Positions 13,369-21,913 of a DNA stretch of 28,760 nucleotides are shown piece by piece. The position numbers and the translations under genes are program-made. Location: IMG/VR virus record IMGVR_UViG_3300025010_002035, positions 1-28,760 of that record; one strand, 5' to 3'. Positions within the stretch are counted from its first letter, which is position 1. Each line of letters starts with the position of its first letter. This stretch comes from a virus. The notes below the pieces were generated by a model. The model was not told the origin of the DNA. It ran no database searches and worked only from the letters and a program-made list of their open reading frames with translations.

Positions 13369-14607
13369 ATGAACAAAGAAAAACTCCTGAAGCTGATTCA
13401 GGACAAACAAACCAAAATGGATGCGCTCCTAAAGCGCTCCGAAGCCTCCGAAAAAGTGGAGGAACTCCGCACCTTGAATACGGAAATGGAAGAACTCAAA
13501 AACGAGCTCGACAACCTGCGTGCCTTGGTCAAAGACCTGGATGATGATGAACAACGCAGCACCCAAAAGAAAACGATCTTGGCTACCTATGGGGTCAAAA
13601 CCAAGAGTGAGAAATCCGACGAAACCCGGTTGGAAGAACCCGATGAATTTGAACAACGCGCTGAGGCGTTCAAAGCGTCCAATAAAGTCGAATTCAGCGT
13701 CGAGGAAGTCCGTGCCGTCACCATCGGATCGGGAAACCTGATCTCTCCGAAGCCCGTCCAAAACACCATCAACGAGAAGTTCAATGAAGTCTCTTCGGTG
13801 GTTGAATTGGTCAATGTGGTTTCAGCGGAGGGGATGACGGAATATGAAGTGCCGTACGTTGTCAGCTACGCGGAAGGCGGCATCACCGGAGAAGGTCAAG
13901 ACTACTCCGATGGTGAACCGGTCTTCGATTATGTTTCGATCAAACCGATCAAGATTACGATTTACACCGAAGTCACTGAAGAAGTATCCAAGTTGACGCC
14001 GGTACAATACCTGACCAAGATTCGCCAGGCAGCCTTGATTGCTTTGCGAAAGAAAGTCGCGCGTTTGATTCCCTTAGGAAATCCGGCAGCGACGCCGGCA
14101 GAGTTCACCGGGATCCTCAATGCCCCGGCGATCACCGATGCGGCCTTGGAATTCAGCGCGATCGATGAAAAGACCTTGCGTAAGATTGCGATGTCGTATG
14201 GTGGGGATGAAAACATCCTGGGGAATGCGGTCCTCTTGGTCAACAAGAACGACCTAATTGCCTTTGGGGATGTACGTGGAGCAGATAAGAAATCTGTCTA
14301 CGAAATCACCCCGGATGCCTCCAATCCCAATGCCGGGATCCTCAAAGATGGCGGCCTCTCGGTTCGCTATGTCATCAACAGTGCCCTCAAAGCCCTCAGT
14401 GATGCGGCGACCGTCGCCACGACCCCGTGCATGATCTATGGCAATCCAGGAGCCTACGAACTTGCCTTGTTTAGTCCTTACGAAATCAAAGTCTCGGAAG
14501 ATGCGGCTTTCAAGAAGGGCATGTTGGCGATCAAAGGAAGCGTCTTTGTCGGCGGTAACGTCGTTGCTTCCAATGGCTTCCTGATCATCAAGAAGAAAGC
14601 CGCCTAA
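13369..14607 (+). CDS. Major capsid protein (HK97 fold) with N-terminal delta domain
   Basis: A 412-residue HK97-type capsid protein. Residues 1-65 are a charged coiled coil (KLIQDKQTKMDALLKRSEAS, EELRTLNTEMEELKNELDNL) acting as the scaffolding delta domain; the protease should cut it off at about residue 105-120, before GSGNLISPKPVQNTI. The mature fold includes the E-loop region (SYAEGGITGEGQDY) and the P-domain (EVTEEVSKLTPVQYL). The C-terminus is SVFVGGNVVASNGFLIIK. Whether crosslinking Lys-Asn pairs are used cannot be decided. Confidence 0.94.
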   Translation: MNKEKLLKLIQDKQTKMDALLKRSEASEKVEELRTLNTEMEELKNELDNLRALVKDLDDDEQRSTQKKTILATYGVKTKSEKSDETRLEEPDEFEQRAEAFKASNKVEFSVEEVRAVTIGSGNLISPKPVQNTINEKFNEVSSVVELVNVVSAEGMTEYEVPYVVSYAEGGITGEGQDYSDGEPVFDYVSIKPIKITIYTEVTEEVSKLTPVQYLTKIRQAALIALRKKVARLIPLGNPAATPAEFTGILNAPAITDAALEFSAIDEKTLRKIAMSYGGDENILGNAVLLVNKNDLIAFGDVRGADKKSVYEITPDASNPNAGILKDGGLSVRYVINSALKALSDAATVATTPCMIYGNPGAYELALFSPYEIKVSEDAAFKKGMLAIKGSVFVGGNVVASNGFLIIKKKAA

Positions 14608-14635
14608 TTCGGGGAACCCCTAGAGAGGAGAATCC

Positions 14636-14920
14636 ATGACGGAAGCTGAACTGCTCATTGAAGTGAAAAAAGGATTGGGTGTAACCGGACCAACTCAAGA
14701 TGGAACGATCCTTCGTCATCTGAAGGATGTCAAAGCCTATATGGCAAGCGCCGGTGTCCGATCCGACATTCTTGAGAGTGATGTTTCCGTCGGTGTGATT
14801 CTGCGTGGGGTGGCTGATCTCTGGAACCTGGAGAGTGGCACTGTTCGATTTAGTCCTTACTTCATGCAACGACTGATCCAACTTAACACTCTTCCGGATC
14901 CGGTGGTGTCGAGTGTTTAA
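14636..14920 (+). CDS. Head-tail connector (adaptor, gp6-like)
   Basis: A 94-residue small helical protein directly after the capsid gene (EAELLIEVKKGLGVTGPTQD, HLKDVKAYMASAGV, ILRGVADLWNL). Size, order and helix pattern fit the adaptor that forms a ring under the portal in HK97- and SPP1-like phages. The ATG follows AGAGGAGA. It overlaps the next gene by 8 bases. Confidence 0.75.
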   Translation: MTEAELLIEVKKGLGVTGPTQDGTILRHLKDVKAYMASAGVRSDILESDVSVGVILRGVADLWNLESGTVRFSPYFMQRLIQLNTLPDPVVSSV

Positions 14921-15263
14921 GCCCGCTGGCGTCGGATCTTTTACTACTGCGGTGAAACTTCAAAAGCGCAACACGACAAAAGTCAGTGGCGCACTGGAGT
15001 TCACTTTTGAGGATGCGGCGGATCCGATTCTCAACTGCAGCTTTAAAACGTATGGTGGGACAGAGTCCATCGTCAATGGAAGTCTCGTCATTCTCAATAC
15101 CGCAACACTGGTGACTTGGTATCGTCAAGACATCCAAGCCGCGGACCGTGTTCTCTTGCTACAAGATAACAGCGTATGGGAAGTGCTTGGCGAACCGGAG
15201 AACATCGACATGCGAAACCAATATCTTATTTTGAAAGTCCGCAAGATTTCGGGAGGTGCCTAA
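14913..15263 (+). CDS. Head closure / head-tail adaptor protein (stopper type)
   Basis: A 116-residue, mostly beta-strand protein (FTTAVKLQKRNTTKVSGALE; CSFKTYGGTESIVNGSLV; RVLLLQDNSVWEVLGEPENI; QYLILKVRKI) matching the SPP1 gp16-like stopper family that seals the connector after packaging. GTG start at 14913 inside the previous gene; the stop overlaps the following ATG (TAATG). Confidence 0.75.
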   Translation: MFKPAGVGSFTTAVKLQKRNTTKVSGALEFTFEDAADPILNCSFKTYGGTESIVNGSLVILNTATLVTWYRQDIQAADRVLLLQDNSVWEVLGEPENIDMRNQYLILKVRKISGGA

Positions 15264-15670
15264 TGGCTAAGAATGCCATGAAACTCGACTTGAGCGGCGT
15301 CAAGGAACTCCTGGTGCGCATTCAAAAAGCCGGAGGCAACATTGATGCAGCAGCCGAGAAAGCCATCGTTGAGAGCGCCAAACCGTTCTTGAACGATCTC
15401 AAAGTCGGCATCAAGAAACATCGTCGAACCGGACTAACCGAAGCTTCGCTCAATGATCCGACCCAAATTGAAAGGGAAGGAAATCGGCTCACGTTGAACG
15501 TGGGCTTTGATTTAGGGAAGGGGGGACTACCGGCACTGTTTATCGAGCACGGTACACCCCATATGAAACCCGAACCCTTCATTCAACCGGCTATCCAACG
15601 CAACCAAGCCAAAGCACGAAAAATCCAACAAACAATCCTTACCCAAATTCTGGAGGATTTAAAACGATGA
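15263..15670 (+). CDS. HK97 gp10-like tail-joining / minor capsid protein
   Basis: A 135-residue protein of the HK97 gp10 type. It opens with a helix (LSGVKELLVRIQKAGGNI), followed by AAAEKAIVESAKPFL, RRTGLTEASL, a strand pair (LTLNVGFDLGKGGLPALFIE), the characteristic HGTPHMKPEPFIQPAI segment, and a basic C-terminal helix. The ATG at 15263 overlaps the previous stop; a longer reading from 15176 would run through the upstream gene and is rejected. Confidence 0.82.
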   Translation: MAKNAMKLDLSGVKELLVRIQKAGGNIDAAAEKAIVESAKPFLNDLKVGIKKHRRTGLTEASLNDPTQIEREGNRLTLNVGFDLGKGGLPALFIEHGTPHMKPEPFIQPAIQRNQAKARKIQQTILTQILEDLKR

Positions 15671-16017
15671 ATGTCCGAGAAAGATTAATTGCGGCACTAG
15701 CGCCAATGGGATTGGAAGTACGTCTGCAGGGATCAATCGCAGAAAACGAGCCGCTTCCCGAGAGTTTCTTGACTTACTTCATTGTCGATAGCCCCGACGG
15801 AAACAGCTATGAGGATGGGCCGCTTGTGTCCTATATCCGTATTCAACTTGTTCTTTATTCGACCAAGATGAGTTTCTTGAATTCGCTACCGCAACAAATT
15901 TTTGTCGCCTGTCGCAATGCTGGATTCATCCGAGATAGTCGCGGACGCGATCTAGGCTATGAAGGGGATCATTATGGATGGAGCATGAACTTCATCACCA
16001 CAGAAAGGAATTTCTAA
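15667..16017 (+). CDS. Tail terminator / tail completion protein
   Basis: A 116-residue protein between the gp10-like gene and the tail tube gene, the usual position of the tail terminator (lambda gpU / HK97 gp12-type role). The sequence alternates helix and strand (RERLIAALAPMG, FLTYFIVDSP, SYIRIQLVLYS, LPQQIFVACRNAGF). It overlaps the previous gene by four bases (ATGA). The role is inferred mainly from size and position. Confidence 0.65.
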   Translation: MNVRERLIAALAPMGLEVRLQGSIAENEPLPESFLTYFIVDSPDGNSYEDGPLVSYIRIQLVLYSTKMSFLNSLPQQIFVACRNAGFIRDSRGRDLGYEGDHYGWSMNFITTERNF

Positions 16018-16020
16018 ACC

Positions 16021-16650
16021 ATGTCTCAACCCTATGTTTATGAAGAATACCAAGGTTTCGACAATCTATACTTCGCTGAAATCACCAAAGACGATGCGAC
16101 TGCTTATACCGCTGGAACGCCGGAGGTCTTAGCTCCGGCTGGGGAGATTTCGGTCAAAACGGAACGCGCCTCGGACCCGAAGTATTACGACAATCAACCG
16201 TTTCTGATCGTTACGGCTGAAGGCTTTGATGAAGCCACCTTGACGGTTCCGGTCCTTCCGATCGCCCTTGTTGCACGATTACTGGGAAAAGTCGTCGACA
16301 CCGTCACCGGCGCTCTTCTCGATACCGGAGAAACGCAAACGAAATACTTTGCGATCGGATATCGTCTACGCTTTACCGATGGCACCTATCGATATGTCTG
16401 GCGTCACAAAGGCACCTTCCGGCTCGATGAAGAAAGCGCCAAAGCACAAGACAGTTCCACGGACACCAACAATCACAAACTGATTTTTACCGGGATTACC
16501 ACGAAGTTCCGCTTCGAACTTCCGGACACCAGTAAAAAACCTGGGAAGCAACTCGTCGTGGATGCCCGGGATGGGAAAGCAGATGTCACCGGTTGGTTTA
16601 CCCAGGTCGTAACGCCGGAGAATTTAACGGTGATTACACCGACTCCTTAA
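16021..16650 (+). CDS. Major tail protein (tail tube)
   Basis: A 209-residue beta-rich protein of the phi13-type major tail family, which polymerises into the tail tube. Visible features are an N-terminal strand block (GFDNLYFAEITKDDATAYTA; GEISVKTERASDPKYYDNQP), the central ALVARLLGKVVD helix, the strand pair ATLTVPVLP / YRYVWRHKGTFRLDEE, and SSTDTNNHKLIFTGI. The length lacks an added Ig-like domain. The ribosome site is AAAGGA. It directly precedes the tail chaperones. Confidence 0.88.
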   Translation: MSQPYVYEEYQGFDNLYFAEITKDDATAYTAGTPEVLAPAGEISVKTERASDPKYYDNQPFLIVTAEGFDEATLTVPVLPIALVARLLGKVVDTVTGALLDTGETQTKYFAIGYRLRFTDGTYRYVWRHKGTFRLDEESAKAQDSSTDTNNHKLIFTGITTKFRFELPDTSKKPGKQLVVDARDGKADVTGWFTQVVTPENLTVITPTP

Positions 16651-16662
16651 TGTGGTGAGTGT

Positions 16663-16977
16663 ATGAAATCAAGCATTTCGTTAACGATTTACGATGAAAC
16701 GGATGAAATCCTCGCGGAGTTTACTGAAAGTCGAATCCGCTGGGGAATCATCGAAGATGTGGTGGATCTCTCAGAGAAGCTCGCAGGAAAATCTGAGCGT
16801 GAAGCGATTCAAGCGATGGGGACCTTCATCCAATTGGTCTTCCCAAAATTGACAAAAGAGCTGTTGCGTCAAGCGGATGTGAATGACATCAAACGATGCA
16901 TCCAACAAATCGTCAATCTTGTCAAAAACATCGAAGGAACCTCCGAAAAAAACGTGGAAACGGTGAAGACTCTTTAG
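16663..16977 (+). CDS. Tail assembly chaperone gpG-like
   Basis: A 104-residue helical protein between tail tube and tape measure genes, the position of lambda gpG. Visible parts: ISLTIYDETDEILAEF, GIIEDVVDLSEKLAGKSERE, AIQAMGTFIQLVFPKLTKEL, and a final helix. It coats the tape measure protein during tail assembly. In zero frame it stops at TAG 16975-16977, seven codons after an A_AAA_AAC slippery site, so most ribosomes give this short form. Confidence 0.85.
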   Translation: MKSSISLTIYDETDEILAEFTESRIRWGIIEDVVDLSEKLAGKSEREAIQAMGTFIQLVFPKLTKELLRQADVNDIKRCIQQIVNLVKNIEGTSEKNVETVKTL

Positions 16978-17204
16978 CAAATGCTGAAGAATCTTCACCT
17001 CTGTCCGAAATCCTCTTTGAACTCGTGTTGAACCTCTGTAAGGCGTTTCCTGCATTGGATCCTTTCCGACTTCGCAAAAGGGAAGCCGACGAAGTCATTC
17101 TCCTTATCAACAAACTCTCGCGCCAGGGACGCAAGAAACCAGGTTCTCCCGAGAGTGCGAAGCAACGAAAGAAAGTCTATGCGGATCAAGTGAACTGGTT
17201 CTAG
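16663..17204 (+). CDS. Tail assembly chaperone gpGT-like fusion made by -1 frameshift
   Basis: Slippage by -1 at A_AAA_AAC (16947-16953) joins residues 1-97 of the gpG-like protein to 83 residues of the -1 frame (from CGT at 16953 to TAG at 17202), giving about 180 residues. The T part reads PLSEILFELVLNLCKAFPAL, DPFRLRKREADEVILLINKL, then a basic tail ending DQVNWF. It has no start codon with a ribosome site of its own. This matches the conserved G/GT arrangement of long-tailed phages, in which the fusion links the tape measure to tail tube subunits. Confidence 0.85.
16947..16953 (+). promoter_or_regulatory. Programmed -1 ribosomal frameshift site A_AAA_AAC
   Basis: The seven-A run 16946-16952 followed by C places AAA (16948-16950) and AAC (16951-16953) exactly in the zero frame after an A, giving the canonical X_XXY_YYZ heptamer. 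The zero frame stops 21 bases later and the -1 frame stays open through the whole gpT-like region. Confidence 0.88.
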
Positions 17205-17216
17205 AAAGGGCGGTGG

Positions 17217-19172
17217 ATGAAGATGGCGGATGAAATCTTAGGTGGGAAGTGGACACTCGATACAACGGACCTCAAAGCCGGGCTCACCGAAGCCAATCGC
17301 TTAATCCGGATTGCGGACTCCGAGTTCAAAGCCGCTGCCGCGAGTATGGGAACCTGGGGTGAACATGCCGACGGACTCAGTGCTCGAATCAAAAGCCTCT
17401 CAACCATTGTCGACATCCAGGAACAAAAGGTTCGAGCTCTCAAAGAACAACATCAACAAGTCTCTGAAGTCTATGGGAACAATTCGAAAGCCGCCCAGGA
17501 TCTTGAGGTATCGATCAATCGCGAATCCGCTTCCCTGAATCGCAACAAACTCGAGCTCGATGAGACCCAAACCGCCCTCACGAAACTGAAGGATGGTTCG
17601 GAGAATCTCGCGAAACAAAAAGAAACCTTGAAGAAGAAAACCGATGAGCTCACTTCCTCGATGAATGAACTGGGTAAGAAAGCCCTTGTCGCCGTGACGG
17701 CGGCCGCAGCGGCTGCAGGTGCAGCGATCCTGAAATTGATGAGTGATGCCGGGCACTTTGCGGATGATCTCATCACCCTCTCCAATAAAACCGGAATCTC
17801 TGTCCAACAATTGCAAGAGTTGGACTATGCGGCGCGCTTTGTGGATGTGTCGGTCGAAACCATGACCGGATCACTGAACAAGATGACCAGGACGATGGAT
17901 GATGCTCGCGATGCACTTGCAACTGGAAAACTCAATGACCAAGCAGCTGCGTACAAAGAACTCAACGTTCAGATTACCAATGCGGATGGATCGCTTCGAA
18001 ACAACAAAGCCGTCTTCTACGAGGTGATCGATGCCTTAGGTAAAGTCACCAACGAAACCGAACGAGACGCCTTAGCCATGCAGATCTTTGGGAAGAGCGC
18101 GACGGAGTTGAATCCACTGATCAAGGCAGGATCAACCGAGCTCAGTCGCTTAGCCCAAGAAGCGCACCAGGTTGGGGCGATTGTCAGCAATGAAGGTGTA
18201 AGTGCTTTGGGACAATTTGACGACAACATGGAGACCCTGAAAGCCTCCACGCAAGGCTTGTTGAATGAAGCCCTGGCGCAACTTACCCCGGTGATTAATG
18301 ATTTGGTGACTCAACTGAAAGACAACATGCCCGCGATCATCGAAGCCATTCAAGGTTTCATCACCTTTACGATTGAGAATGGACCCTCGATTGTCGCTGC
18401 TATCGGGGGGATTGCAGCCGGACTTGCAGCATGGAATGTGGTGACCATGATTCAGGGATTAATCACGATGGTCAAAGGTTGGCAAACCGCTACCGAAGGG
18501 ATGAGTGCCGCCCAAGCCCTACTGAATATCGTGATGGCCGCCAATCCGATAGGAATCATTATCACCCTTGTCGCTGTTCTTGTTGCGGGGATCCTCATCC
18601 TCTGGAATACCAATGAGGACTTCCGTAATGCCGTGAAGAAAATCTTTGAGGGAATCCTATCGACCATCAGTGAGGTGGTAGGGAAGATCGTGACTTTCTT
18701 TACCAAGACCATCCCCGAAAGCCTCGTAAAAGTTGGGGATTGGTTCAAGGACATTGGTTCCAACATCGTCGAAGGAGTATGGAATGGTATTCAAGGCATG
18801 ACCTCATGGATCGGAGATAAAGTCGGTGGCTTCTTCTCTGGGATCATCGACGGGGCAAAGGATCTATTAGGGATCCGATCGCCTTCCAAAGTCTTCGCGG
18901 GGATTGGAGAGAACATGGCACTTGGCTTAGGATCAGGATTTAGTAGCGAGATGAAATCGATCAATGCGGATATTCAAAAGGCCATTCCGACATCCTTCAA
19001 TGCGAGTGTTCAACCGAGCAACTTCGCTTCTGCAGCAACCGGTTCGAGCGGACCGTCGATTCAACTGACTCAAAACATCGTATCGTCGAAAGCCCTCTCT
19101 GCCTATGAAGTCTATCGCCAAACGAAAAACGCCAGTCAAGTTTTGGCGGTCGCTTTGAGCAAGGGAGGTTAA
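17217..19172 (+). CDS. Tail tape measure protein
   Basis: A 651-residue tape measure protein that sets tail length and later helps DNA entry. Residues 55-150 are a coiled coil (DIQEQKVRALKEQHQQVSEV; LDETQTALTKLKDGSENLAK). Hydrophobic segments lie at 156-174 (an Ala-rich run), 391-409 and 445-463 (IGIIITLVAVLVAGILIL). The TP901-type core includes FADDLITLSNKTGISVQQLQ, and the C-terminus has the typical GIRSPSKVFAGIGENMALGL. At roughly 0.15 nm per residue this predicts a tail near 100 nm (inference). Two starts, ATG 17217 and ATG 17223, are both possible; AAAGGG at 17205-17210 favours 17217. Confidence 0.92.
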   Translation: MKMADEILGGKWTLDTTDLKAGLTEANRLIRIADSEFKAAAASMGTWGEHADGLSARIKSLSTIVDIQEQKVRALKEQHQQVSEVYGNNSKAAQDLEVSINRESASLNRNKLELDETQTALTKLKDGSENLAKQKETLKKKTDELTSSMNELGKKALVAVTAAAAAAGAAILKLMSDAGHFADDLITLSNKTGISVQQLQELDYAARFVDVSVETMTGSLNKMTRTMDDARDALATGKLNDQAAAYKELNVQITNADGSLRNNKAVFYEVIDALGKVTNETERDALAMQIFGKSATELNPLIKAGSTELSRLAQEAHQVGAIVSNEGVSALGQFDDNMETLKASTQGLLNEALAQLTPVINDLVTQLKDNMPAIIEAIQGFITFTIENGPSIVAAIGGIAAGLAAWNVVTMIQGLITMVKGWQTATEGMSAAQALLNIVMAANPIGIIITLVAVLVAGILILWNTNEDFRNAVKKIFEGILSTISEVVGKIVTFFTKTIPESLVKVGDWFKDIGSNIVEGVWNGIQGMTSWIGDKVGGFFSGIIDGAKDLLGIRSPSKVFAGIGENMALGLGSGFSSEMKSINADIQKAIPTSFNASVQPSNFASAATGSSGPSIQLTQNIVSSKALSAYEVYRQTKNASQVLAVALSKGG

Positions 19173-19175
19173 GAC

Positions 19176-20024
19176 ATGATCCAACTTCAATACATCAATG
19201 CGAAGCAACAATCTCTCGACCTCGGGGAAGGCAGTGACTTCTCATTGATCGATTTTACCGGCATCACGCCCCCCAAAGCCAACATCCAAATCCAAGCCAT
19301 CGCAGGCTTTGATGGCGCAACCTTTGTCAATGCGTCGGTGAATCCACGCAATCTGGTCCTCACACTCCAACTTCAGGGAGAGGTGGAAGCCAACCGCCAG
19401 AAACTCTACGATGTTTTCAAAATCAAGCAGAAGGGGACGTTGATTTATACCTCTGATCGGATCGAGGCACAGATCGAAGCCTATGTCGAAGCGCTGGAAA
19501 TCCCTCCGATGAGTTGGCCAGTCAAAGCGCTGATTTCCTTGCTTTGTCCTCAACCCTACTTCGAAGCCCTACAAGACATCTTGACGGACATTTCTTTCAT
19601 CGAATCAACCTTCACTTTTCCACTTCAATTCACCGACGTAGGCATTGAGATGGGGATTGTGATTCCCTCTGAAGTGGTCAACCTCGTTAATCCCGGAGAC
19701 ATATCCGTTGGGATGAAGATCCGCTATAGTGCCAATGGGGAAGTCGTGAACCCGAAACTCATCAATACCCAAACCTTGGCGTTCATCGAGGTTCAAACGA
19801 CGATGTTGGCGGGGGATGTACTGACGATTACAACGGATGTTGGCAAGAAACACATTGAGCGCTTACGAGGCGGAGAAGTTACCAACCTCTTCAATGCTTT
19901 AGCGTTGGGATCCACCTTCCTGCAGTTGGAAGAAGGAGACAACGTCCTTTACGCCACCAGCAGCAGCGGTTCTTCTTCGCTGTTTACAGAGATTACCTTT
20001 CGACCTAAATACAGCGGGGTATAG
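19176..20024 (+). CDS. Distal tail protein (Dit-like)
   Basis: A 282-residue beta-rich protein following the tape measure gene, the position of Dit, the hub joining tail tube to tip. The first 120 residues carry the siphovirus tail-protein pattern (GSDFSLIDFTGITPPKANIQ, NPRNLVLTLQLQGEVEANRQ, KLYDVFKIKQKGTLIYTSDR, EAYVEALEIPPMSWPVKALI), then CPQPYF leads into a C-terminal galectin-like half (GDISVGMKIRYSANG; RLRGGEVTNLFNALALGSTF). It starts three bases after the previous stop. Confidence 0.85.
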   Translation: MIQLQYINAKQQSLDLGEGSDFSLIDFTGITPPKANIQIQAIAGFDGATFVNASVNPRNLVLTLQLQGEVEANRQKLYDVFKIKQKGTLIYTSDRIEAQIEAYVEALEIPPMSWPVKALISLLCPQPYFEALQDILTDISFIESTFTFPLQFTDVGIEMGIVIPSEVVNLVNPGDISVGMKIRYSANGEVVNPKLINTQTLAFIEVQTTMLAGDVLTITTDVGKKHIERLRGGEVTNLFNALALGSTFLQLEEGDNVLYATSSSGSSSLFTEITFRPKYSGV

Positions 20025-20027
20025 CCA

Positions 20028-21896
20028 ATGGAACTACTGATCTATAATACACAACTTGACTTGATTGGAATTCTCGATACCGCGACTGATGTGATATGGC
20101 ATCGTGTCTTTCATTCTTGTGGGGACTTTGAAATCCATGTTTCAGCCACACCGGAAGCCATTGAGTTGCTTAAGATGAATCATCTGGTGACGAAGAAGGA
20201 TGCGCTCGAATTTGGAATTATCGAAACCCTATCGCTGGAACAAAACGAAGCTGGGGATAACTTAAAGATTACAGGACGATTTGGATCCAGTATCCTCGAT
20301 CGACGGATCCTTTTTGAGACACATACCTTCAATACAACCGTTGAAGAAGCCATGCGAAGCTTAGTCAGTGCATGTTGCATAACCCCGACAATCTCGGACC
20401 GAATTATGCCTGAAATTGAACTTGGACCGTTTATGGGTTTCATCGATATGACTCAGTTTCAAGCGACCTACAAGAATCTCTTGTCTACCCTAAGAAGCCT
20501 GTCCGAAACCAGTGGTCTTGGTTTCCGGGTTCGCTTCATTCCAAGTGACAAGAAATTCCGCTTTGAAGTGATGAAACCGTTGGACCGATCCTTCTTGCAG
20601 AGTGAGAATCCTCGCTTTATCTTCAGTAATGATTATGACAATCTACTGACTTCAACCTATCATGAAAATGCGCAAGCAACTTCCAACCTTGCTCTCGTTG
20701 GTGGAGAAGGGGTCAAAGAAGATCGAACGTTGATTCTCGTCGGGAGCGAAAGTGGCTTGGGACGTCGCGAAGTCTTCGTAAATGCGAAAGACATTCGCAT
20801 TGAGGACGGAATGAGCGCAGAGGAATATGAATCCCTATTAGCGCAAAAAGGTATTGAAGCCTTGACACCAACGGTGGAAACCTTTGAAGGATCGGTTCTC
20901 CCCAATGGCAATGGTACCTATAAAGTTGACTATGACTTAGGGGACATCGTGACCATCGAAAATAGCCGTTGGGGCAAACGGATCCATGTCCGGATCACAG
21001 AGATCACCGAGGTTGAAGATGCCAATGGAAGTTCTGTTCTCCCGGTCTTTGGCCAAGTATCGAGAGTACATTCATTGAACGAACCTGATACATCAGAATC
21101 CGGAACAAGCGGGTCACCCACCCTGACTCCCAATCGAGTCGTGATTTCGGATGGATCAGGAAACCTTGTCGCCGGATTCACTTCATCAACGGAGGTAGGG
21201 TATCTTGCTGGAGTAACCTCAGCGCTTCAATCGCAACTCAACAACCTTTGGAATCTGATCTATCCCGTCGGTGCCTTGTACCTAAGTGTGGTTTCTACAA
21301 GCCCAGGGATTCTCTTTGGTGGTACGTGGGTGCAGATTTCGGACAAATTCTTGTTGGCCGGTGGATCGACGTATAGTCCAGGATCCAGTGGTGGATCCGC
21401 AGCCCATACGCATACCTCACCTTCACATTCCCATGAACTTGCAGCACACAGTCATAGTTCAGCCGCGCACAGTCATAGCGTTGCAGCTCATAATCACAGC
21501 TCGGCCGCGCATACGCATGTCGTTCCGGCTCACAACCATACCCTCGTTTCAGGCTACGCCTTGATTCGTGGGAACACCGGGTACATCTACAATCGTCAAA
21601 AGTCCGTATCTCCGGTTTGGACCGAGACTAATAAGAACGCTGGAGCTTGGTCAACATCCTCTGCAACCAATGGTGCTGCGACCGAACTGGGTGGATCCAC
21701 CGACAATACCAGTTTATCGACCGATTCAACTACACCAGGCAATACGGGTTCGACTGCGATGAACACCGATGCGACGACTCCAGGGAACACAGAATCCATT
21801 GCCCTAACGACGGATGCGACAACACCAGGATCCACTGGCAGCACCTCGAATCTGCCTCCGTATCTCTCTGTCTATGTTTGGAAGCGTACTGCGTAA
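20028..21896 (+). CDS. Gp37-like tail-tip protein with collar-type domain and His-rich stalk
   Basis: A 622-residue multidomain tail protein. Residues 1-350 match the siphovirus ReqiPepy6 Gp37-like tail hub family (IYNTQLDLIGILDTATDVIW; GDFEIHVSATPEAIELLKMN; YDNLLTSTYHENAQATSNLA). Residues 366-408 hold a fibre module (TPNRVVISDGSGNL; VGYLAGVTSALQSQLNN) shared with the next gene. Residues 412-456 form a YPVGALYLSVVSTSPGILFG / WVQISDKFLLAGG segment seen at ends of many phage fibres. Residues 460-504 contain seven HxH motifs spaced exactly seven residues apart, and residues 565-609 hold three 15-residue Thr-rich repeats (TD[SA]TTPG). The end, PPYLSVYVWKR, is the usual tip of this domain. It probably contacts the cell surface. 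Confidence 0.82.
   Translation: MELLIYNTQLDLIGILDTATDVIWHRVFHSCGDFEIHVSATPEAIELLKMNHLVTKKDALEFGIIETLSLEQNEAGDNLKITGRFGSSILDRRILFETHTFNTTVEEAMRSLVSACCITPTISDRIMPEIELGPFMGFIDMTQFQATYKNLLSTLRSLSETSGLGFRVRFIPSDKKFRFEVMKPLDRSFLQSENPRFIFSNDYDNLLTSTYHENAQATSNLALVGGEGVKEDRTLILVGSESGLGRREVFVNAKDIRIEDGMSAEEYESLLAQKGIEALTPTVETFEGSVLPNGNGTYKVDYDLGDIVTIENSRWGKRIHVRITEITEVEDANGSSVLPVFGQVSRVHSLNEPDTSESGTSGSPTLTPNRVVISDGSGNLVAGFTSSTEVGYLAGVTSALQSQLNNLWNLIYPVGALYLSVVSTSPGILFGGTWVQISDKFLLAGGSTYSPGSSGGSAAHTHTSPSHSHELAAHSHSSAAHSHSVAAHNHSSAAHTHVVPAHNHTLVSGYALIRGNTGYIYNRQKSVSPVWTETNKNAGAWSTSSATNGAATELGGSTDNTSLSTDSTTPGNTGSTAMNTDATTPGNTESIALTTDATTPGSTGSTSNLPPYLSVYVWKRTA
21405..21539 (+). repeat. Seven-residue HxH repeat block
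   Basis: Codes for residues 460-504 of the tail-tip protein: histidines at positions i and i+2 recur every seven residues, seven times (HTH, HSH, HSH, HSH, HNH, HTH, HNH). Trimeric phage fibres use HxH motifs to bind metal ions along the axis, so this is probably a metal-stabilised stalk. Confidence 0.8.
21720..21854 (+). repeat. Three 45-base tandem repeats
   Basis: Units at 21720-21764, 21765-21809 and 21810-21854 encode TDSTTPGNTGSTAMN, TDATTPGNTESIALT and TDATTPGSTGSTSNL. DNA identity is partial, the protein pattern clearer. Confidence 0.75.
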
Positions 21897-21913
21897 GGAA
21901 GGTGAGTTGAAAC

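Noticed and set aside
16896-17204. Independent gene starting at 16896
   Set aside because: No ribosome site; the frame is reached by the in-frame A_AAA_AAC slip site and matches gpT.
21405-21854. CRISPR-like array from repeated segments
   Set aside because: The repeats are in-frame protein repeats in a tail gene, without unique spacers of constant length.
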